Below are positions 27,201 to 34,052 of a stretch of DNA of 42,699 bases, piece by piece. Made by a program: the position numbers and the translations under genes. Below the pieces are notes generated by a model. The model did not search any database and was not told where the DNA came from. It saw nothing but the letters and a program-made list of their open reading frames with translations. Every line of letters starts with the position of its first letter. Within the stretch, counting starts at the first letter, position 1. This DNA comes from Bacteroidales bacterium (GTDB lineage Bacteria; Bacteroidota; Bacteroidia; Bacteroidales; UBA932), in the NCBI GenBank assembly GCA_017934185.1, contig JAGBJY010000031.1, positions 1-42,699 of the forward strand. Reading direction: 5' to 3'.

Positions 27201-27320
27201 GATCTCCAGTACCCTTTGTCGCTGGTCATTATCGTCGGCATGTCCGTTGGAACGCTGGTGAGCCTCTTTATTGTGCCGTCGCTGTATTATTCTATTCATG
27301 GAAAGAGGCGGTATACATAG
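24297..27320 (+). CDS. RND permease 1
   Basis: 1007 residues, a normal length for a proton-driven RND pump, with the start LLDRPVAVTMGVLVVLILGL, RQLPVSLIPEVDIPYI, two large periplasmic loops and twelve membrane segments. The TM4 motif reads MMADNSIILIDN with one acidic residue (Asp396) where AcrB has an Asp pair; this is common in VDNS-type pumps. TM10 region: LIGLVVVTGIVINDSILKID. It would work with the adaptor and TolC. Its last 23 bases overlap the second permease gene, so the two are translationally linked. Substrate unknown; context suggests NVEALA peptides or a toxic compound. Confidence 0.92.
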   Translation: MLRRLLDRPVAVTMGVLVVLILGLVSLRQLPVSLIPEVDIPYITVQAAAVSLSAREIEESVVKPLREQLIQVNGLEDLVAESKDGSGVIRLSFPHGADMDFVFIEVNEKIDRAMAALPRIDRPRVFRAGAGDLPTFFVDVTRSDGGDFLQLSRFCREVIARRIEQLPEVAMADISGTVEEQILVLPREDKLFQAGMTLRQFEDAIASANIRIGALTIRDGAYRYQVKFDARIGGPEDIAAIWLKCGDRLLQVGDLADVTVTGIKRTGGVRSNGEAAVTLAVIKQSETRMSRLKEAIGDLLNQFEQDYPQLSFKLTRDQTALLAFTIRNLFYNIILGILLAGIVIFLFLKNIRNSALVFLTMPTALVFSMLLFRLVGLSLNIISLSGLLLGVGMMADNSIILIDNITARWQRKENLRDAVLEGTWEVMGPMLSSVLTTCAVFMPLIFVRGMAGALFYEEAMAITLVLGSSYLVTVIVIPVYYYWWYKSESAFHAMSFMGRFSLEGPLLRWDERRINWWLDHGNVAWLLIGVSAVGAISCFVGMERQRLPDLRATESILKVDWNDRLSFEENERRTAVLENLLKEDALQFSSLVGEQQFVLRHSGEQGGSETQVYFRCPDGKSLEVVQSGLSAYLNAHAPDAIWHFEPAGNIFDQVFARTEAPIVAKLRPVKNPEVRLETLRPIVASVRERIPQLSVPPVSARTDILFTADPEKMALYDISYNDLVLALRTALNENRIFDVVQGTRILPVVTGVGREDLSRILSETFIESDKRQIPVSVLMRQDFTEDLKTIVSGSDGNYYPLPLQVDGRNAVRVMNALREVIREDGAYDVSFDGSWFSNRQMAWDLFMVLLVAVALLYLILSAQFESLLQPVIILLEIVVDIFGALLVLWVMDVSLNLMSLIGLVVVTGIVINDSILKIDTINRLESGGMELRRAVLMASRRRFKAIVMTSLTTILAVAPFLSRGSMGADLQYPLSLVIIVGMSVGTLVSLFIVPSLYYSIHGKRRYT

Positions 27321-30300
27321 ATTCCGGCTTTCCCCGTTTTCGGTAGTGCTGGTAATGGTGGCTATGTCGATAGTGGGCATAGCCTGCTTGCCCATGCTGA
27401 AAGTCCAGTATGCACCGTCCGCTCCCGGACGCAGTATTACGGTGGCCTATACGTTGTCCGATGCGTCTCCCGAAATCATAGAAGCGGAGGCTACATCCCG
27501 CATTGAGGGCATCCTTTCCCTCATCCGGGGGACGACCGGAGTGGCCTCTGTCTCAAAAAAGGGGTCTGGGAGTGTCGCGGTGTCATTCCAGAAGGGAACG
27601 GATATGGATGCGGCCCGCTTTGAGGTTGCCTCTGCTATTCGGAATATATATCCTTCGCTGCCCCGGGAAATGAGCTACCCCACCATACGGCTTTCCTCTG
27701 GAGGAAATCGAGGTGCGGCAGATATTTCCTTCTTTCTCAAGGGTCCCCTGCCTTCGCAGGAAATAGAAAGCTATGCCAGGGAACATATCCTGCCAGCCGT
27801 TTCCCGTATCGGAGGTGTGGAGAGCGTTTCGCTCAGCGGAGCCACACCCTATCACTGGGTCATCACTTTTGATGCGGCCAGAGCCACGTCGCTTGGCATT
27901 TCGGCTAGTGACATCGTTTCAGCGTTTGACAATGCTTTTTTCGTTCGGGTGTTGGGTATGGCCGACACCCCTGACGGAGACATGGTGGTCCGGTTGTCAG
28001 GAAGCAGGGAGCCAGATTTCGGCGGGGTTTTCATCAAGAAGGTGGGCGGCCGGACTGTTTTTCTTCGCGACATTGCCACCTGGCGTTATGAAGAGTCCCT
28101 TCCCCGTTCTTATTTCAGGGTAAATGGACTCAACACCATTACAGTCGCTGTCTCGGTGGCTGAAAATGCCAATCTTATCTCCACGGCCCGGTCTGTGCAT
28201 GAAGAGATGTTGCGTCTGAGGGCCTCTTTTCCCGAAGAAATATCGGCGAGTACTGCATATGATGCTTCCGAGTATGTGCGCGAAGAACTGAGAAAGATTT
28301 ATTTTCGCACAGGACTTTGCCTGGTCATTCTGCTGCTGTTTGTCTTTCTTGTGACAAGGTCCTGGCGCTATTTGCTTATCATTGCATCGACGCTGGCCGT
28401 CAATATTTTATCGTCCCTTGCCATCTATGCCCTGGCGGGAATTCCCATTCATGTCTATACGCTTGCTGGTATCACGGTTTCACTGGGAATGGTCATTGAC
28501 ACATCTATCGTGATGGCTGACCATTTTGGGTATTGGAAGGACAGAGGGGTGTTTCCGGCACTTTTGGCGGCGACTGTAACGACGGTTTGTGCTCTTTTGG
28601 CGCTATTTCTGTTACCCGAAAGCGAACGGGCCAACCTGACGGATTTCATTTGGGTTATTGCACTCAATCTTTCACTATCCTTGCTTGTGGCGGCACTGTT
28701 CATCCCCTCACTCATGTACTATCTACCAGTGAATGGCACTCGCAAGGTCTCTGTCAAGCACGGTAGGATTGCCGTGCGGGGGAATCTGCTGCATCGGCGG
28801 TATATCCGGTGGGGTATCAGTCACCGTTGGGTGCTGCTTGTCCTTTTTGTGTTGGTATTCGGACTTCCGACTTGCCTCATTCCGGATACAGTCAACTGGG
28901 AACCGTATAAGAAAAACCGTGCAGTCATTGACAAGTGGACAGGAGCCTCTTTTGGCCTTTTTTTCAGGTCTGTAGAACATGCGAATTTCTATGCAGTTCC
29001 GGAGCGTAAGCAATTGTACATTCGAGCGGGCATGCCGGAGGGATGCACTGTAAACCAGCTCAATGAGGTGGTAAAGTCCATGGAGAAATTCCTGACAGGG
29101 TTCGATGAAATACAGTCTTTTACGACCAGTATCTATAGTTATGACAACGCCACCATCGTCGTGTATTTCAAACCAGAATATGAGCAGGATGTTTTTCCGC
29201 TGCGGTTGAAGTCGCAGGTGACAGCCATGGCCATCCATTTCGGAGGTGCAAACTGGAGCGTTTATGGATTGGACGAACAGGGCTTTGACAACAATATCGT
29301 ATCATTTTACAAGGCGCACCGGATTTCTTTGACAGGATATAACTTTCATGACCTGCTCCGTTATTCTCAAATCCTTGTTGACCACCTGTCTACGAACCGA
29401 CGGGTGTCCGGACCGGAAATCTGGAGCGCAGGCTATGAAGGTGGGCCGGATACAGAGTATAACCTGGATTATGATTTCGGGGCCATGATGGCGGCAGGAA
29501 TCAATCCGTATCACTATTATGGCGTGCTGTCATCCCGCCTGTGTGATCAGAACATCGGTACCGTTCTGATAGACGGAACGACCGCTGACGTCGTTCTGCA
29601 CTCTTCTGAGGCCGATTCTTTCGATCTCTGGCATGTACTGCATGAGCCCGTTCAGGCGGATTCGCACCAGGTGGCGCTCTCTTCTGTGGGAAGTATTGCC
29701 AAGAAGCGTTCCGGTATTGACATCCGGAGAGTAAATCAGTCTTATCTGGTGGACGTGTGCTTTGATTTCGTGGGGAGTTATCCGCTTGCCAGACAGGCCA
29801 TTACGGAAGCGGTGGATTACATGAACGGGGAAGTGCTTCCGATAGGATATAAGGCCGAGAATCCGCAGACGGGCTGGTTTCAGCAACATAAGGAGCGCTA
29901 TTTGTGGCTCCTGTTGCTTATTATCGGCATTATCTTCGTTCTGCTGTCCATGTCCTTCGATTCGCTTCGCCTTCCGCTTTCAATCATCTTCATGATACCG
30001 GTTTCCTTTATTGGCCTTTTTCTGGTGTTCGGTTTGTCGGGGGCGGCATTTGATCAGGGAGGATTTGCGTCCTTTGTGATGCTCTGCGGGATTGTGGTGA
30101 ATGCAGGTATCTACATGCTTTCTGCTTTCGGGAAGTTCGGCGGTTTTTCTGCCAGAGGCCAAGCAAATAGGATTCGAATCTATGTCAAGGCCTTCAATCA
30201 TAAAATAACCCCCATTCTGCTAACCGTCCTCTCTACGGCCCTGGGTCTGATTCCTTTTCTGACGGATGGCCCGGAGGTGGTTTTTTGGTTTGATTTTGCC

Positions 30301-30381
30301 CTCGGATCCATCGGCGGACTCCTCTTCTCAGTCCTGGCGCTCGTTTTTTATCTTCCAGTCTTTGCCATTAGAAGAAAATGA
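27298..30381 (+). CDS. RND permease 2
   Basis: ATG 27298 (MERGGIHRF) lies inside the end of permease 1; an earlier ATG at 27271 gives a larger overlap. 1027 residues with the usual RND pattern (MLKVQYAPSAPGRSITVAYT; TM4 LGMVIDTSIVMADH with Asp401; ASFVMLCGIVVNAGIYML near TM10). It is clearly divergent from permease 1, so the pair may form a heterotrimer as in MdtB-MdtC, or serve separately. Its last bases overlap the signal-peptidase fusion gene by ATGA, tying the pump to a peptide-processing enzyme. Confidence 0.9.
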   Translation: MERGGIHRFRLSPFSVVLVMVAMSIVGIACLPMLKVQYAPSAPGRSITVAYTLSDASPEIIEAEATSRIEGILSLIRGTTGVASVSKKGSGSVAVSFQKGTDMDAARFEVASAIRNIYPSLPREMSYPTIRLSSGGNRGAADISFFLKGPLPSQEIESYAREHILPAVSRIGGVESVSLSGATPYHWVITFDAARATSLGISASDIVSAFDNAFFVRVLGMADTPDGDMVVRLSGSREPDFGGVFIKKVGGRTVFLRDIATWRYEESLPRSYFRVNGLNTITVAVSVAENANLISTARSVHEEMLRLRASFPEEISASTAYDASEYVREELRKIYFRTGLCLVILLLFVFLVTRSWRYLLIIASTLAVNILSSLAIYALAGIPIHVYTLAGITVSLGMVIDTSIVMADHFGYWKDRGVFPALLAATVTTVCALLALFLLPESERANLTDFIWVIALNLSLSLLVAALFIPSLMYYLPVNGTRKVSVKHGRIAVRGNLLHRRYIRWGISHRWVLLVLFVLVFGLPTCLIPDTVNWEPYKKNRAVIDKWTGASFGLFFRSVEHANFYAVPERKQLYIRAGMPEGCTVNQLNEVVKSMEKFLTGFDEIQSFTTSIYSYDNATIVVYFKPEYEQDVFPLRLKSQVTAMAIHFGGANWSVYGLDEQGFDNNIVSFYKAHRISLTGYNFHDLLRYSQILVDHLSTNRRVSGPEIWSAGYEGGPDTEYNLDYDFGAMMAAGINPYHYYGVLSSRLCDQNIGTVLIDGTTADVVLHSSEADSFDLWHVLHEPVQADSHQVALSSVGSIAKKRSGIDIRRVNQSYLVDVCFDFVGSYPLARQAITEAVDYMNGEVLPIGYKAENPQTGWFQQHKERYLWLLLLIIGIIFVLLSMSFDSLRLPLSIIFMIPVSFIGLFLVFGLSGAAFDQGGFASFVMLCGIVVNAGIYMLSAFGKFGGFSARGQANRIRIYVKAFNHKITPILLTVLSTALGLIPFLTDGPEVVFWFDFALGSIGGLLFSVLALVFYLPVFAIRRK

Positions 30382-32849
30382 TGAAATCAGTTTTGAAACA
30401 GGTTCGGTCAATCGTTATTCTGCTTTTCGCCGCTCTCGTTGCCGTTTGTTTCCTGCGGCTGTTTGCCGGGAAGTTTTATGTGGGAGGAAATTCTATGGAA
30501 CCAAGTCTGTATGCCGGGGAGCGTTTGTGGGTGGACCGTCTGACCGGAAGACTCTCTCCCGGGGACATTGCCGTCTTTCACAGTCCGGAAGGAGCAGGAC
30601 GCGAAGTTATCCGCTCAAGAAGAAACTATGTCTATACCAAGCGGTGCATCGGTGTCCCCGGTGACACCGTGGGAATCAAGAATGGTTTTTATTACAATGC
30701 ATCTCTGCCGGGCCGCCTGCTGATGCCTCCGGATGGACAGGCCCTTCTCTCGCTGACTCCGGACAGCCTGCTGGCGGAAAGGGGTGTTTGGATGCCTGCA
30801 CTTCCGGCCACGGGATGGAGCATCCGGGATTTCGGGCCGATGCTCGTTCCCCGTGCGGGGTGCTCACTTCGGTTAGATTCTCTCACCTGTCGCGTGTACG
30901 CAAAGGCCATTGAGTTTGAAAGTGGACGCTGGCCCCTTCCCGGCGAGGAGTACACATTCACGAGCGACTGGTATTTTTTCGGCGGTGACAATGTACAGAA
31001 TTCTAGGGACAGTCGTTATATCGGCTTGATTCCCAAATCTTTCGTTGTCGGACGAGTTGTTTGGCCGCGCAGAAATGCTGTTTTGCGAAAAAAGGATCGT
31101 GCGTTGGAGAAGGCATTGGTTTATGCAGGAGACAACCGTGGTGCACTTGAAGCAGTCCTTTATCATTATCGTGGAGATAAACGTAAGTTGAGGGCGGCTG
31201 AATGGCTTGTGCGGAATATGCCAGGCCATTACGGTTATGCCCCTTTTGAAGGACTGGATAGCGTCAAAGCGGTGCTCGCCGATTTGAAAGCCGGAAAGAA
31301 TGTTCCCATGGAACGGATTCATCGATGGCAAGATGTCGATATGCGGGGTTACCAGAAGAAGTATGATTCAAAAGTCATAACATCGTCTTTCTTGATTTCC
31401 AACATTGATCAGGCTTTTGAAGCCTTGGATGTCCGTCCATGGAACCGGAATCTTAGTGAGAACGACTTTTATGAACTGATTCTTCCGTACCGGGTGGGGG
31501 ATGAACCCTTGGGAATAGATTGGCGACGTCTCTATCAACAACGATATGCATGGGTTTTGGATTCTCTATATACGGGGAAAGATGTCGTCGGTGCTATAGA
31601 TGCCATTCATTCACAAATCGAAGGCGACTATTTTCAGTACAACACATACTTCCAGCCACCTAGTTTGGGACCGGATTTTCTGATGAACACTCGTATAGGA
31701 GTGTGTAAGGAAATCTGTGAATTCACGTTATACGTCATGCGAGCTTTGGGCATTCCCGTTGCAACGGATAACAATGCCATGCGTTCGGTCCATTCATGGA
31801 ATACGGTATCGGATACTACGGGGAAATACGAACTTTTCTGGATGGACCAGTATAAAGGAACGAGAATATCCCGTGGGGGTGATGATGGACGGATTAAAGG
31901 GAAAGTGTACAGAAGTACTTTTGCGAGACCATACAAAAAGGATGTTTCGGCAGATTATTTTGGTCGGTCCCGCCTTCTTGTTCCTTTCAAAGGGAAGACG
32001 CCGGTATGGATGGCCCTTTTTTCGCAGTCGGAGTGGTTCCCGGCTGAGCGGGTTAAAAGCATAGGCTCCCTGGCGGTCTTTTCCGATGTAGAACCCGGAC
32101 TAGCTTTTATACCCATGGCTGGAGGGAAAGTGGCTGGCTATCCAGTCGCTTTGGAGGCAAGGGGTGGTAAGTCCTTGCGTTTTGTTCCAGACCATCGTCA
32201 CCTTACTGAAGTAAAGGTATCCAGAAAAACACGTTTGCGGGAACGGATAGTCCGTATGATGTCCGAAAGCATAGGGGTTACTTTTGATGTGGCGGACAAC
32301 CCTGATATCCATTGTTCCCGAACTATAGGAATCTGCAAGGCTCCACAAGGTAATTATAACTATATTTCCGTCTCTGATACCATTCCTTTCCGTTTTCTCA
32401 GAATCAGCCCACAGCCGGGGTCTGTTCTCCAGATGGCTGAGGTAAGGTTGTTTGCCGACATGCAGTGCCGGGATACTGTCCGCGCCTGCCGAATATTGGG
32501 CCCGGAAGAGTCGTACCTTATGACCGATGATGATGAACTCTCCTATTATCTGGCGGGGAACGAAGACACTCCCGTTATTCTGGACCTTGGGAAGCCACAA
32601 CGGGTTTCCGTAATAGAATGGGTCCCACGGAACGATGACAATTTCATTCGGCATGGGGACAAGTATGAATTGTTGTATCAGGATGGGCGACACGGCTGGA
32701 AATGTGTAGGAACACAGGTGGCGTCCGATACCATCTTGGTTTTCACGGGTGTGCCATCGGGTGCGCTGCTTCGCCTGCATGATTTGACCCGGGGAAAAGA
32801 GGAAGAGGTATTCACCATATCCGTTTACGGCGAACAGGTGTTTCGATAG
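30378..32849 (+). CDS. Signal peptidase I - transglutaminase-like - discoidin-like fusion protein
   Basis: 823 residues. One N-terminal membrane span (about 11-30) leads to an S26 signal peptidase I domain: GNSMEPSL with Ser39, YTKRCIGVPGD with Lys88, and the late boxes FFGGDN (201-205) and SRDSRYIG. Then comes a transglutaminase/cysteine-protease-like domain with RIGVCKE (Cys443), HSWN (His472) and FWMD (Asp490), a complete triad. The C-terminal part (about 660-823) looks like an F5/8C discoidin domain (FRFLRISPQPGSVLQMAEVR; PVILDLGKPQRVSVIEWVPR). All three domains should face the periplasm. The combination is unusual. It is the last gene of the operon. I infer that it cleaves after the ALA of the NVEALA peptides and may act further on them. 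Confidence 0.88.
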   Translation: MMKSVLKQVRSIVILLFAALVAVCFLRLFAGKFYVGGNSMEPSLYAGERLWVDRLTGRLSPGDIAVFHSPEGAGREVIRSRRNYVYTKRCIGVPGDTVGIKNGFYYNASLPGRLLMPPDGQALLSLTPDSLLAERGVWMPALPATGWSIRDFGPMLVPRAGCSLRLDSLTCRVYAKAIEFESGRWPLPGEEYTFTSDWYFFGGDNVQNSRDSRYIGLIPKSFVVGRVVWPRRNAVLRKKDRALEKALVYAGDNRGALEAVLYHYRGDKRKLRAAEWLVRNMPGHYGYAPFEGLDSVKAVLADLKAGKNVPMERIHRWQDVDMRGYQKKYDSKVITSSFLISNIDQAFEALDVRPWNRNLSENDFYELILPYRVGDEPLGIDWRRLYQQRYAWVLDSLYTGKDVVGAIDAIHSQIEGDYFQYNTYFQPPSLGPDFLMNTRIGVCKEICEFTLYVMRALGIPVATDNNAMRSVHSWNTVSDTTGKYELFWMDQYKGTRISRGGDDGRIKGKVYRSTFARPYKKDVSADYFGRSRLLVPFKGKTPVWMALFSQSEWFPAERVKSIGSLAVFSDVEPGLAFIPMAGGKVAGYPVALEARGGKSLRFVPDHRHLTEVKVSRKTRLRERIVRMMSESIGVTFDVADNPDIHCSRTIGICKAPQGNYNYISVSDTIPFRFLRISPQPGSVLQMAEVRLFADMQCRDTVRACRILGPEESYLMTDDDELSYYLAGNEDTPVILDLGKPQRVSVIEWVPRNDDNFIRHGDKYELLYQDGRHGWKCVGTQVASDTILVFTGVPSGALLRLHDLTRGKEEEVFTISVYGEQVFR

Positions 32850-32860
32850 GTGCTTTTTTG

Positions 32861-32891
32861 TTTGTGATTATGGGAAGAATGCGTATCTTCG
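32861..32891 (+). promoter_or_regulatory. Promoter of the pnuC-like gene
   Basis: TTTG at 32861-32864 and TATCTTCG at 32884-32891 are 19 nt apart. The -7 element ends only 5 nt before ATG 32897, so the transcript would be leaderless or nearly so, unless a later start is used. Confidence 0.55.
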
Positions 32892-32896
32892 CACTC

Positions 32897-32941
32897 ATGA
32901 ACGACAAGAAATTCAACAAGTGGTTCAGCGCAGTTCTGATG
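32897..32941 (+). repeat. Right copy of the 45-bp direct repeat flanking the island
   Basis: This is the natural 5' end of the pnuC-like gene; 39 of 45 bases match 16490-16534. The roughly 26 bases before each ATG are also similar (both contain GAAGAAT and a TATC). Confidence 0.8.
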
Positions 32942-33646
32942 ACCCTCATGGTGGTGGCCATTGCCATTACCACCGTTTTCAAGCTCCAGGAGCCGCAGGC
33001 GCGCACCTTCTTCATCTTGGTGGCGGCGCTGGGGTCGGCCATGGGCGTCGCCTCGTCGGTGATGAGCGCTAACGGGCTCATCTGGACCTTTGTCTTCGGT
33101 CTCATGGACATTGCCTGCTGCCTTGTGGTGGATGCCGACAACGGCATCTGGGGCGACTTTTCCATGCACCTGTTCTATCTCCTGCCCATGCAGATTCTCG
33201 GCATCCGGCAGTGGCGCAAGCGCGGGGCTTCCGGGGCTAAGACCGAAGTGAAAGCCAGAAGGCTTACGGGAAAGCAGCGTTGTGTCCTTGTCGGTGCAAC
33301 CCTCGCGGGCCTTGCCGCCGTGTACGGAATTCTCTTTGCCGTCAAGCTGCACACGGTGTCTCCCTCCGAGATAAACCGCACGCAGGTTTTTTCCGATGCT
33401 GCCCGCACTACCTTCAATATCGCCGGGCAGGTGCTCATGTCCCTGGCCTTCTACGAGCAGTGGTATCTGTGGATACTGGTGAATGTGGCTTCCATCTTCC
33501 TTTGGGGCAGCACCATGCTCTCCAGCGCAGCCTCCAGTTACACCGTGGTGATGTTTATCAAGTATTGCTTCTATTTCGTGAATTCCCTGAATGGGCTCAG
33601 GATCTGGTACAAACTGTCTAAAGATTCTTCGCTTCGCTCAGAATGA
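32897..33646 (+). CDS. PnuC-like nicotinamide riboside/mononucleotide transporter family protein
   Basis: Small membrane protein of 249 residues with about seven hydrophobic segments. The end has the PnuC-type SLAFYEQWYLWILVNVASI. The middle basic loop (RQWRKRGASGAKTEVKARR) faces the cytoplasm. PnuC proteins carry nicotinamide riboside by facilitated diffusion; substrates vary across the family, so the exact cargo is uncertain. Start chosen at 32897 because the promoter lies directly upstream; ATGs at 32858, 32870 and 32879 are upstream of or inside that promoter. Its last codons (KDSSLRSE) are encoded by a dispersed 26-bp repeat. Confidence 0.78.
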   Translation: MNDKKFNKWFSAVLMTLMVVAIAITTVFKLQEPQARTFFILVAALGSAMGVASSVMSANGLIWTFVFGLMDIACCLVVDADNGIWGDFSMHLFYLLPMQILGIRQWRKRGASGAKTEVKARRLTGKQRCVLVGATLAGLAAVYGILFAVKLHTVSPSEINRTQVFSDAARTTFNIAGQVLMSLAFYEQWYLWILVNVASIFLWGSTMLSSAASSYTVVMFIKYCFYFVNSLNGLRIWYKLSKDSSLRSE

Positions 33647-33647
33647 C
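33622..33647 (-). repeat. 26-bp dispersed repeat, right copy (inverted)
   Basis: Reverse complement of the repeat at 16451-16476 with one difference. It encodes the final residues and the stop of the pnuC-like gene on the + strand, so the repeat has replaced or extended the C-terminus. Confidence 0.8.
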
Positions 33648-33662
33648 GGGAGAGGCGGAGCT

Positions 33663-33693
33663 TTTGGTTATTAAGAAATTTTTATTACCTTTG
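33663..33693 (+). promoter_or_regulatory. acpP promoter
   Basis: TTTG at 33663-33666 and TACCTTTG at 33686-33693, 19 nt apart, match the Bacteroidetes consensus exactly. The leader to ATG 33754 is about 55 nt. Confidence 0.8.
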
Positions 33694-33753
33694 CACGTTA
33701 TTTCGCTTTGAAAGAAAGTAAAAAACGTATAATAAACTTAAAACCTAATCGTT

Positions 33754-33999
33754 ATGACAAAGGAAGAAATCGTAAAGCAGGTCAAGGATATCATCGTTGA
33801 CAAGCTTGGTGTCGAGGAAAGCGCAGTCACCGAAACTGCCAGCTTCACCAATGACCTCGGTGCCGATTCTCTGGACACTGTAGAGCTTCTTATGGAGTTT
33901 GAGCGCGTGTTCGGTATCAAGATTCCCGATGAGGAAACCAGCGGTATCGCCACTGTGGGCGACGCCATCGCAAAAGTAGCCGAGAAAGTGGGCGAGTAA
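33754..33999 (+). CDS. acpP: Acyl carrier protein
   Basis: 81 residues, a normal ACP length, with the phosphopantetheine site [15 protein letters not shown] (Ser39) and an acidic composition. It carries growing acyl chains in fatty-acid synthesis. Unlike the common arrangement, fabF does not follow: the gene stands alone between its own promoter and a strong two-way terminator. Identification is secure. Confidence 0.97.
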   Translation: MTKEEIVKQVKDIIVDKLGVEESAVTETASFTNDLGADSLDTVELLMEFERVFGIKIPDEETSGIATVGDAIAKVAEKVGE

Positions 34000-34012
34000 T
34001 TTTGCAAATAAG

Positions 34013-34052
34013 AAAAAATAACCTCCTGCGATTGCGCAGGAGGTTATTTTTT
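34013..34052. terminator. Bidirectional terminator between acpP and the DUF4270 gene
   Basis: An 18-bp perfect stem: arm 34013-34030 (A-run, then TAACCTCCTGCG) and arm 34035-34052 (CGCAGGAGGTTA, then T-run) around ATTG. The A- and T-runs give a U-tract in both directions. The right arm overlaps the stop codon of the minus-strand gene. Confidence 0.9.

Larger units (their letters stand above)
16490..32849 (+). other. Putative genomic island carrying the NVEALA peptide and RND export genes
   Basis: All genes lie on one strand between uvrC and a pnuC-like gene. Base composition differs from the flanks: the first 5 kb is clearly AT-richer and the RND part is intermediate. The ends share the 45-bp direct repeat made of the pnuC-like start. 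No integrase, transposase or tRNA attachment site is visible, so entry by homologous recombination or by a lost element is more likely than an intact mobile element. The boundaries are my inference. Confidence 0.6.

Noticed and set aside
24297-30381. Recent tandem duplication of one RND gene
   Set aside because: The two proteins differ throughout, including the TM4 motif and periplasmic loops, so they are old paralogues.
16490-32849. Integrative element or prophage
   Set aside because: No integrase, transposase, relaxase, phage gene or tRNA attachment site is visible; only the base composition and flanking repeats suggest an island.
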